A stretch of DNA of 7,854 nucleotides from Verrucomicrobiales bacterium. GTDB lineage: Bacteria > Verrucomicrobiota > Verrucomicrobiia > Limisphaerales > UBA1100. This document shows, in pieces, positions 1-6,161 of this stretch (position 1 is its first letter; every line of letters starts with the position of its first letter). The DNA is taken from assembly GCA_002718935.1 (NCBI GenBank), contig PBFV01000047.1, forward strand, positions 1-7,854. Direction: 5' to 3'. A program made the translations under genes and the position numbers. The notes under the pieces were generated by a model that saw only the letters and a program-made list of their open reading frames with translations, was not told the origin of the DNA and did not search any database.

Positions 1-128
1 CGATATATAGCTGCTACTAGGGACAATACTGGATAACGGCTTTTTACCCCAGTTTCAAGCTTCTCCGGAAGTGGTTCTACTTCTGGCTGTTCACTTAAGT
101 TAAGTGCTTTTTGAATATCCTCATCCAT
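1..128 (-). CDS. Partial small protein, probable membrane protein of unknown function (3' end outside window)
   Basis: This frame opens with ATG at 128 and stays open to the window edge, giving 42 complete codons. I do not recognise it. The visible part starts MDEDIQKALNLSEQ, continues as an acidic, proline-containing soluble stretch of about 30 residues, and then turns hydrophobic from RYPVLSLVAAIY, which looks like the start of a membrane segment. The start lies only two bases after the stop codon (TAG, 133-131) of the preceding small membrane-protein gene, so co-transcription is likely. Only a weak purine-rich stretch (AAGAAGAG) lies upstream, so translation may be coupled to the gene before it. 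The AT-rich codon use matches the two upstream small genes and not the rest of the window. A short acidic head followed by a membrane entry is seen in several small bacterial membrane-protein families, but too little is visible to name one. Confidence 0.6.
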   Translation of the reverse strand, partial: MDEDIQKALNLSEQPEVEPLPEKLETGVKSRYPVLSLVAAIY

Positions 129-130
129 GA

Positions 131-352
131 CTACAGTCTCTTCTTAAAAGCCACAAAAAACAGAATTATTGGAGCAATCCATATCACTTCAGTAATGAAT
201 GAAAATAAATCCCAAAGTAAGATTACCAGCTTATTCTCACGGTAAAAGATCAGTTCTTGAAAGAACCGGAATCTGACCGCAACAAAAGAAGCCATACTAA
301 AGATAATGTGCAATGCCAGCAGAACGATGCAGATATTTAGAACCCGTTTCAT
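131..352 (-). CDS. Small two-helix membrane protein, unknown function (73 aa)
   Basis: I do not recognise this gene. The 73-residue product has two strongly hydrophobic segments, about residues 5-27 and 42-68, joined by a basic loop (VRFRFFQELIFYRENK), and it ends in a positive tail (FKKRL). The basic loop and basic tail do not fit a simple positive-inside hairpin, so topology is unclear. Its ATG overlaps the stop codon of the upstream gene in an ATGA arrangement (349-352). A near-perfect Shine-Dalgarno sequence, AAGGAGG at 370-364, sits inside the end of that gene with an 11-base spacing. This supports both the chosen start and translation from a shared message. The next gene starts two bases after its stop. 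Base composition is about 40% GC by hand count of sampled lines, unlike the GC-rich genes from 670 onward. It could be an accessory membrane subunit or a small immunity-like protein; nothing in the sequence decides this. Confidence 0.75.
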   Translation of the reverse strand: MKRVLNICIVLLALHIIFSMASFVAVRFRFFQELIFYRENKLVILLWDLFSFITEVIWIAPIILFFVAFKKRL

Positions 353-636
353 GCTGCCTGCTTCCTCCTTAGAACCACAATAAAGGTCAGTATCAAGACC
401 TTAAGCGGCCAAAGCAAAATATTAAATAATGCATTTGCATCATTTGCATGCACCCAATCTAAGGGCGGGTAAAGGTGATATCCATAATCATAAGGTATGT
501 AGTTATAAATAGCGGAAGGAGAAAATCTGACAACCCCGCCACCGCCTTCATCAACCCACATGATTAGTGACACAGTCGCCCAAGCAACGAATAACAGAAT
601 ACAATACCAATAAATAACAGTGGACAGTATCTTCAT
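349..636 (-). CDS. Small two-helix membrane protein, unknown function (95 aa)
   Basis: I do not recognise this gene. The 95-residue product has hydrophobic segments at about residues 4-27 and 68-88. Between them is a roughly 40-residue loop rich in glycine, tyrosine and proline (DEGGGG near residue 30, then several Tyr and Pro residues around 43-58). The C-terminus is basic (VVLRRKQAA). With the positive tail inside, the loop would face outward. A 9-base tandem duplication (CATTTGCAT at 432-440 and 441-449 on the plus strand) encodes the repeated Ala-Asn-Asp/Ala-Asn part of the loop. The start at 636 has only AGGA directly against the ATG, so its ribosome-binding site is poor. The gene begins 33 bases after the stop of the TIM-barrel isomerase with no terminator between them, so read-through from that gene is possible. 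Its shape (helix, loop, helix, basic tail, ILLW before the second helix) resembles the next gene, which suggests a duplicated family. Confidence 0.72.
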   Translation of the reverse strand: MKILSTVIYWYCILLFVAWATVSLIMWVDEGGGGVVRFSPSAIYNYIPYDYGYHLYPPLDWVHANDANALFNILLWPLKVLILTFIVVLRRKQAA

Positions 637-669
637 TCCTGCAAACCAATCTCGCGCTCAACTACTTAG

Positions 670-1695
<1,026 letters not shown>

Positions 1696-1721
1696 GATTT
1701 AATATTGCCTCACCTGAGTAC

Positions 1722-1736
1722 GGCACGCCTTGTGCC
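1722..1736 (-). other. Short hairpin in the leader of the TIM-barrel isomerase gene
   Basis: On the minus strand GGCAC and GTGCC form a perfect 5-bp stem around the loop AAGGC. It lies directly after the T-tract of the typA terminator and 27 bases before the ATG at 1695. It could be a 5'-leader structure or an RNA 3'-end stabiliser. It has no T-run after it, so it is not itself a terminator. Confidence 0.3.
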
Positions 1737-1762
1737 AAAAAAACAGGCGGAAATGCGCCGCC
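1737..1762 (-). terminator. Intrinsic terminator of typA
   Basis: Reading the minus strand, GGCGG (1762-1758) pairs perfectly with CCGCC (1750-1746) around a 7-base loop. After TG comes a run of seven T (1743-1737). It begins about 45 bases after the typA stop codon and matches a Rho-independent terminator. The stem is short (5 bp) but all G-C. It separates typA from the TIM-barrel isomerase gene. Confidence 0.7.
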
Positions 1763-1790
1763 AAGGTAGCAGTCCGGCGGCGGGGTTCAA
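1763..1790 (-). promoter_or_regulatory. Possible sigma70-type promoter for the TIM-barrel isomerase gene
   Basis: On the minus strand TTGAAC (1790-1785) is followed after 16 bases by TACCTT (1768-1763), with a TGC extended -10 just before it. The hexamers match the consensus at 4/6 and 3/6, so this is weak. Transcription would start near 1756, inside the loop of the typA terminator and past its 5' stem arm, so transcripts from here could not form that terminator. Some promoter is needed in this gap because the terminator isolates the downstream gene. Confidence 0.25.
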
Positions 1791-1806
1791 CCCAAAAAGC
1801 GTTGTG

Positions 1807-3642
1807 TCAAGCGCCCGAGGCCGCCGCAGAATGCGCTTTCTCCGCACGTTTACGCGCGTGTTCGTCGAGGATCTTTTTGCGCAAACGCAGCGTGCTAGGG
1901 GTGGCTTCGACGTATTCGTCGGGGGCGATGTATTCGAGCGCGCGCTCGAGACTGAGGGCGAGCGAGGCCTTGAGCATAATGCCTTTGCCGTCGCCTTGTG
2001 AACGGATGTTGGTGAGGTGCTTGGATCGGATAGGGTTGACGGGCAGGTCATTGTCACGGGCGTTTTCGCCGACGATCATGCCGGGATACACCTTGTCGCC
2101 GGGCACGACGAGCAGCCGGCCGCGCTCCTGCAATTGCTCCAGCGCGTAGGCGGTGACAGCGCCGGTTTCCTTGCTCACCAAAACGCCGGTGCGCCGCCCG
2201 GGGATCTCGCCGCTGTCGGGCGCATACTCGTGAAAGAGGTGGCTCATCAAGCCCTCACCGCGCGTGAGGTTGAGTAGCTCGACCTCGAAACCGATAAGCC
2301 CGCGCGTCGGCGCCAGCGCCTCTAGCGTCATGCGGTCGCCGGCGGGCGCCATGTTGGTGACGTTGCCCTTTCGATTAGCTAACGCCTCCATCACGTCGCC
2401 GACGCTCTCCTCGGGCACCTCGAGAAAAACCTTCTCTACCGGCTCGAGCCATTTGCCATTCGCATCCTGCTGGCGCAAAACCTCGGGCCGACTAACGAGC
2501 ACCTCGTAGCCTTCGCGGCGCATTTGCTCGACGAGCACGGCAATCTGCATGCTGCCGCGACCGGTCACGTGGAAGACCGTACTCTCGTCGGTCGTCGCCA
2601 CCTGCAGCGAAACATTCGCGCGGCCTTCGCGCTCGAGGCGATCCCAAATCTGTCGCGCGGTCACCTTCTTGCCGTCCTGTCCGGCGAATGGGCCGTTGTT
2701 GACGGCGAAGGCCATCTTGATCGTTGGCGGATCGATCGGCTTGAACGGCAGCGCTTCGCGCTCGGGATTATCCACCAGCGTCTCGCCGATGAGCACGTCC
2801 GGCAGGCCAGTCACGCCCACGATATCGCCGGCGTGCGCTTCCTCGATCTGGATTTGCTTCAGTCCCTCAAATTGAAATAGCGCCGTCACCTTGCCAGCCG
2901 CAGTCTCCTGCTCATCCTGCAAACTGTGCAGCGGATCGCCCACCCGGATGGTGCCGCGGCGAATCTTGCCGAAGGCAATACGACCGAGGTAATCGGAGTA
3001 ATCGACATTGGCCACCGCGAGTTGGTACCCCTCGCCGGCCTCGGCGCGCGGCGGCGGAACGTGCTCAAGGATCATGTCGAACAACGGCGTCATGTCGCCC
3101 TCGCGCGCATTGGAATCGTGCGAGGCGTAGCCGTCCTTGGCACTGGCATAAACGTATGGGAAATCAAGCTGCTCCTCCGTGGCATCGAGCGCGAAGAATA
3201 ACTCAAGCACCTGGTCATGAACCCAGTCCGGCCGGGCGTGGTCGCGGTCGATCTTGTTGATCACTACAATCGGCCGCGCACCGCTCTCCAGCGCCTTGCG
3301 CAGCACAAACCGCGTTTGCGCCTGCGGGCCATCCTTGGCGTCGACGAGCAGCAGCACGCCATCGATCATGCTCAGCGACCGCTCCACTTCGCCGCCGAAA
3401 TCCGCGTGGCCGGGCGTGTCGACGATATTGATGTGGTGGTCGCGATACTGGAACGCCGCGTTCTTGGCCTTGATGGTGATGCCCTTCTCGCGCTCCAGAT
3501 CCATCGAATCCATAATGCGCTCCTCCTGCGCAATGGCTTGGTTGGCGCGAAACGTACCCGACTGCTTGAGCAAACAGTCGACGAGCGTGGTCTTCCCGTG
3601 ATCCACGTGCGCAATAATGGCGATGTTCCGTATCTGCTCCAT
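1807..3642 (-). CDS. typA: TypA/BipA ribosome-associated translational GTPase (611 aa)
   Basis: TypA (BipA) is an EF-G-like cytoplasmic GTPase that binds the 70S ribosome and helps 50S assembly and growth under stress such as cold. All G motifs are visible: G1 AHVDHGKT at 11-18, the G2 threonine at 56 within EKGITI, G3 DTPGH at 75-79, G4 NKID at 129-132 and G5 SAK at 166-168. After the GTPase domain come the beta-barrel domain II and EF-G III/V-like domains, then the TypA-specific C-terminal region ending in ATPSTLRLRKKILDEHARKR. Length is normal for the family. I start at the ATG at 3642 (MEQIRNIAII), not the upstream in-frame codon at 3669. Family members begin this way, and GGGAGGGG sits about 5 bases before this ATG. 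The nine extra residues would be translated from that ribosome-binding site itself. Terminators lie on both sides, so it is probably transcribed alone. Confidence 0.97.
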   Translation of the reverse strand: MEQIRNIAIIAHVDHGKTTLVDCLLKQSGTFRANQAIAQEERIMDSMDLEREKGITIKAKNAAFQYRDHHINIVDTPGHADFGGEVERSLSMIDGVLLLVDAKDGPQAQTRFVLRKALESGARPIVVINKIDRDHARPDWVHDQVLELFFALDATEEQLDFPYVYASAKDGYASHDSNAREGDMTPLFDMILEHVPPPRAEAGEGYQLAVANVDYSDYLGRIAFGKIRRGTIRVGDPLHSLQDEQETAAGKVTALFQFEGLKQIQIEEAHAGDIVGVTGLPDVLIGETLVDNPEREALPFKPIDPPTIKMAFAVNNGPFAGQDGKKVTARQIWDRLEREGRANVSLQVATTDESTVFHVTGRGSMQIAVLVEQMRREGYEVLVSRPEVLRQQDANGKWLEPVEKVFLEVPEESVGDVMEALANRKGNVTNMAPAGDRMTLEALAPTRGLIGFEVELLNLTRGEGLMSHLFHEYAPDSGEIPGRRTGVLVSKETGAVTAYALEQLQERGRLLVVPGDKVYPGMIVGENARDNDLPVNPIRSKHLTNIRSQGDGKGIMLKASLALSLERALEYIAPDEYVEATPSTLRLRKKILDEHARKRAEKAHSAAASGA

Positions 3643-3657
3643 GCAATCCCCTCCCGG
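3643..3657 (-). promoter_or_regulatory. typA: Strong ribosome-binding site that fixes the typA start
   Basis: The minus strand reads CCGGGAGGGGATTGC immediately before the ATG at 3642. The GGGAGGGG core is a strong Shine-Dalgarno at ideal spacing. It argues against the longer reading frame that begins at 3669, because that frame would place this site inside the coding sequence. Confidence 0.7.
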
Positions 3658-3680
3658 AGAGCCGCGCACTATGCACGGAA

Positions 3681-3695
3681 TTGTTTTTTAAACAA
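3681..3695. repeat. 15-bp AT-rich inverted repeat upstream of typA
   Basis: TTGTTT and AAACAA flank three bases, making a perfect inverted repeat (TTGTTTTTTAAACAA on the plus strand). It lies just after the terminator of the ThuA gene and about 40 bases before the typA start, where a typA promoter would be expected. It could be an operator, but it could equally be a chance AT-rich palindrome that overlaps the terminator tail. Confidence 0.35.
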
Positions 3696-3720
3696 GAAAA
3701 AGGACAGCCGAAGCTGCCCT
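3692..3720 (-). terminator. Strong intrinsic terminator with UUCG tetraloop after the ThuA-domain gene
   Basis: On the minus strand AGGGCAGC (3720-3713) pairs with GCTGTCCT (3708-3701) over 8 bp with one G-T pair, closed by a TTCG loop in the stable C(UUCG)G context. A T-rich tail, TTTTCTTG, follows, and an A-rich stretch lies on the 5' side. It starts 22 bases after the ThuA-domain stop codon and ends the cupin/ThuA transcription unit. Confidence 0.88.
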
Positions 3721-3742
3721 TGCAAAAGCTTTTTAAGCGAGA

Positions 3743-4492
3743 TTACTTCTCGTCCAGCCGCCCCGCTGCCCAGAGCAAACCGCGGGCGACGTAATTTAAA
3801 AACACGGGATCTTTGAAGGTTTCGTCCGAATGCCCGTACGTCGTTCCAAATACGCGGGCCTTGCCATACTGGTGGGTCCAGATCACCGTGTGCTCTTTGC
3901 CGTCGCGTTCGCTTTTGCTGGTGGCCAGCGCGGTGACGCTCGGGAGCTGCTTTTCCACAATGTAAAGCTCGTCCTTCGGCGTTTTCCAATCCTTCGGCAT
4001 GCCCTTCAGAATGGGGTGCTTCACGAGCTGTTTCACGGGGTAATTCGCCTTATGATCATGGCGCTTACTGGTGACCCCGAGGAAATCGCGCCAATCATCA
4101 AACTTCGCCGCGCGGTAAGTATGCATCGCGCAATGGATCACCACCGCCGGCACGCCGGCTTTGTGCACCTTGGTGATGCTTTGCACGTAGGCCTTGTTAT
4201 CCGTGTTAGCGAAGCATTCATTGTGCACCACGACATCGTAGCCCTTGGCCCAGTCGGGGTTTTTGTACAACGGAATCATCGCCTTGGTGCTGCGGCCGCC
4301 TTCGTTGACGATCTTCCAATCCACCTTCGCGTGCTTCGCCACGCCGGCGATCAGCGCCTGGCTTTGGAACACATAATTGTGACAGCACCCGCCGGTAATC
4401 AGCAGCGCCTTAATGGGTTTTTGTTTGTCCTCCGCGAACAGGCTCAGGGAGCCAACTGCCAGAAAAGTGAAGAGTTGGAGAATACGTTTCAT
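3743..4492 (-). CDS. Secreted ThuA-domain protein (249 aa)
   Basis: ThuA-domain proteins have a class I glutamine amidotransferase-like fold and are tied to trehalose or other sugar use; the reaction of most members is unknown. Residues 1-20 form a signal peptide (basic MKR, hydrophobic core, likely cleavage after LFA before EDK), so the protein should be exported. Family features in order are LLITGGCCHNY at 30-40, HNECF at 90-94, GVPAVVIHCAMHTYR at 113-127, HPILKGMP at 159-166 with DELY at 174-177, and WTHQYGKARVFGTTYGHS at 205-222. The C-terminal helix holds FLNYVARGLLWAAGR. The length is that of a single complete ThuA domain. It starts three bases after the stop of the cupin isomerase gene, has no clear Shine-Dalgarno, and is probably translated by coupling. 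That pairing suggests a shared sugar substrate, though one product is exported and the other lacks a signal peptide. Confidence 0.93.
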   Translation of the reverse strand: MKRILQLFTFLAVGSLSLFAEDKQKPIKALLITGGCCHNYVFQSQALIAGVAKHAKVDWKIVNEGGRSTKAMIPLYKNPDWAKGYDVVVHNECFANTDNKAYVQSITKVHKAGVPAVVIHCAMHTYRAAKFDDWRDFLGVTSKRHDHKANYPVKQLVKHPILKGMPKDWKTPKDELYIVEKQLPSVTALATSKSERDGKEHTVIWTHQYGKARVFGTTYGHSDETFKDPVFLNYVARGLLWAAGRLDEK

Positions 4493-4495
4493 GAT

Positions 4496-5776
4496 TTAGT
4501 CGAATTTACGTTTGCGGTAGTTGCCAATGCTCGGTGCGTCCTTGTTCACCTCTGGGCCGAAGTAGCGCAGGAGCACTAGTGGCTCGGTGTCGCTAGTGTT
4601 CTCGAAGGTGACTCCCGCCTTGGCGCCGGCTTCGGTGCAGAAATATTCGTCCTCGGTCAGCTCGTGGAAGCGGATGAGCTTGGGGCTGTTGAGCGGTTGG
4701 CCGTTGATGGTGCCTTTGCCCTGCACGCAGATGCCGCTCCAGGCGCCCTTGTCTTTGATAGTGCATTTGGTGCCGGGGTCGACGGTCAGCTCCTTGGCGG
4801 TGAAGAGTTGCTCCTTCTTGATGCGGCCGTAAACGATCCAGCGATCTACGTAGCCTTCGCTGCGGGTGTCGGCCACGGGGATGGGCTCAAGGTAATGGTT
4901 GTCCTTAAAATTCGGATCGACGTTGCCGGCCCAGTCGAGTTGATCAACAATGAAATCTAGATCCTTGTGTTTGCTCTTGGGCATGTCCTTCACTAGCAAG
5001 CTCCACGGCACCTCGCGGCCTTCGACAAGGCTTTGGTACATGCCAAACACGTCGCTGCCCCATTGCGGCTCGTAGGTGCAGAGACTGCCCGGCGCGTGCA
5101 GCACGCAGGGAGGGATCAGCCAGCCGGTGCCGGGCTTGAGGCGGTAGGCCTTCGAGAGATCGAGGATGCCGTTGTCACCCTTGTTCCAATCTTCGAGGCA
5201 CTTGCGCACCTGCGCCTTGGTGGTGCCCGGCTCGAGGCCCATGAAGGTGTACGGAAAATTGTTGCCCACGTTGTTGTGTTGCGGCGGGAAATAGTAGCTC
5301 TCCGGCTTGCCCTCCTGCTTCACCAGCTTGGCCTGCTTGGCGTTCTGGTGCATGTGATGCGGGATGGGGCCCATGTTGTCGAAAAATTTCGAGTACACCG
5401 GCCACTTGCCGTACTTGTTCCAAATACGTTTGCCGATGATGTCCGCGCCGCACTCCGCCACCGCATCGCGCAACGTGAAGCGGTTGCGACCGTGCACCAC
5501 GTAACTGAGGCCCTCGTCCGGCACGCGCCCCTCATTGGCGGCCTCGGTGGTGGAGCCAAACCAACGCTCATCGATGCCGCCGCGATTCAGCCCGTACGCG
5601 TAGGTGTCATCCGGATGCAGCTTCAGCCGCAGGCCCGGCTGCAGGAACGAGCGCGGCACCCACGCGGGCGCAAGCCGGAGCAATCCCCCGGTCGCCTCCA
5701 GCGCGGCGTCCACATGCTTGCGGACATTCTTTTTGACAGTCTTCAGTTGCTTAACAGATTTCGGAGCCATAGCCAT
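4496..5776 (-). CDS. Type I phosphomannose isomerase-like double-cupin protein (426 aa)
   Basis: This looks like a divergent member of the type I mannose-6-phosphate isomerase (ManA) cupin family, zinc enzymes that interconvert mannose-6-phosphate and fructose-6-phosphate. The family's metal-site pattern is recognisable: PHHMHQ at 139-144 where ManA has Q-x-H, KPESYYF at 157-163 where ManA has GK-x-E, and KPGTGWLIPPCVLHAPG around 214-230 where ManA has the GD-x-PaGt-H strand. Likely ligands are therefore His141, His143, Glu159 and His227. A second cupin-like beta domain spans about 320-405. There is no signal peptide. The start at 5776 lacks a clear Shine-Dalgarno; an in-frame ATG at 5770 is an alternative that differs by only two residues. 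It is the first gene of a unit with the ThuA-domain gene three bases downstream. The fold family is likely; whether the substrate is mannose-6-phosphate, another sugar, or something else is not shown. Confidence 0.78.
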   Translation of the reverse strand: MAMAPKSVKQLKTVKKNVRKHVDAALEATGGLLRLAPAWVPRSFLQPGLRLKLHPDDTYAYGLNRGGIDERWFGSTTEAANEGRVPDEGLSYVVHGRNRFTLRDAVAECGADIIGKRIWNKYGKWPVYSKFFDNMGPIPHHMHQNAKQAKLVKQEGKPESYYFPPQHNNVGNNFPYTFMGLEPGTTKAQVRKCLEDWNKGDNGILDLSKAYRLKPGTGWLIPPCVLHAPGSLCTYEPQWGSDVFGMYQSLVEGREVPWSLLVKDMPKSKHKDLDFIVDQLDWAGNVDPNFKDNHYLEPIPVADTRSEGYVDRWIVYGRIKKEQLFTAKELTVDPGTKCTIKDKGAWSGICVQGKGTINGQPLNSPKLIRFHELTEDEYFCTEAGAKAGVTFENTSDTEPLVLLRYFGPEVNKDAPSIGNYRKRKFD

Positions 5777-5791
5777 GATGATAAAATTTCG

Positions 5792-5812
5792 CGGTGAGCG
5801 GGTAAGTCACCG
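5792..5812 (-). other. Hairpin in the leader of the cupin isomerase gene
   Basis: CGGTGA and TCACCG form a perfect 6-bp stem around a 9-base loop, ending about 15 bases before the start codon at 5776. The following bases (CGAAATTTTATC) are not a proper T-run, so this is a weak terminator candidate at best. It may influence translation of the cupin gene, which lacks an obvious ribosome-binding site. I see no known riboswitch in the 72 bases between 5777 and 5848. Confidence 0.3.
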
Positions 5813-5848
5813 GAAAATGACACGAAAGTCCAGTCTGGAAAAATCCAA

Positions 5849-6156
5849 TTACGGCGAAGGCGGCAGCTCTTCCCCCCGCTTCACATTCGGTTTGTATCCC
5901 GACAAAATGTAAATGAGGTTGAGGGGAATCAGCACTGTATCCGCCACGAGGGTGAACGGCAGATCAATGGCGTCAGGCAAGTTGCCGACGTTTCCATTTG
6001 GCCGGGACGCGGCGCCAGAATCCGCTGAGTCCCGGCGTACAACTTCGCCTCCTGTGTGAGGTCGTAGTAGTTGGCGGTGATCTAGTTGCAGCCGGCGCAC
6101 ACCCACAGGATGGCCCCGAGGGCCAATCCGGTGAGCGCGCGGGCAAGCTGTCTCAT
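5849..6156 (-). pseudogene. Broken YceK/YidQ-type small lipoprotein gene (in-frame stop plus frameshift)
   Basis: From the ATG at 6156 the frame reads a lipoprotein-like signal (MRQLARALTG, then a hydrophobic core and VCAGCN with a lipobox-like cysteine at residue 23). It hits TAG at codon 25 (6084-6082) and, read through, continues as ITANYYDLTQEAKLYAGTQR. The rest of the protein is in another frame: NLPDAIDLPFTLVADTVL and IPLNLIYILSG, ending at TAA 5851-5849. The LYAGTQR and DLPFTLVADTVLIP blocks are the hallmarks of the YceK/YidQ (DUF1375) small lipoprotein family, whose function is poorly known. The shift lies near 5990-6030 and equals one lost base or two gained. The start is supported by GGAG eight bases upstream, at the end of the azurin-fusion gene whose stop is five bases away. 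A GTG-initiated frame from 6106 keeps only the C-terminal half as real family sequence. A sequencing or assembly error could mimic one lesion but less easily both. Confidence 0.75.
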
Positions 6157-6161
6157 GACCG

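Noticed and set aside
432..449. Tandem 9-base repeat CATTTGCAT x 2 as a possible regulatory iteron
   Set aside because: There are only two copies, they lie inside a coding region and keep the frame, so a small coding duplication is the simpler reading.
1781..1796. GGGTTGAACCC near a T5 run as a second terminator
   Set aside because: The stem is only 4-5 bp with a tiny loop, and the T run lies on the wrong side of it for minus-strand termination.
3643..3669. Nine-codon N-terminal extension of typA starting at 3669
   Set aside because: TypA proteins begin close to the MEQIRNIAII sequence, and the extension would cover the strong GGGAGGGG ribosome-binding site.
3217..3816. 199-codon plus-strand open frame spanning the typA 5' region and the terminator
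   Set aside because: It runs antisense through typA G motifs and across an intrinsic terminator and intergenic DNA, with no family signal.
3830..4579. 249-codon plus-strand open frame opposite the ThuA-domain gene
   Set aside because: The minus-strand frame has a signal peptide and ThuA motifs; the plus-strand product resembles no family and crosses a gene boundary.
5033..5797. 254-codon plus-strand open frame opposite the cupin isomerase gene
   Set aside because: It mirrors a gene with a recognisable metal site and has the Arg/Ala/Val/His-rich make-up typical of an antisense shadow.
5849..6106. An intact 85-residue protein starting from GTG at 6106
   Set aside because: Its first half is an out-of-frame reading of the lipoprotein signal region with no family likeness; only the C-terminal half matches the YceK/YidQ pattern.
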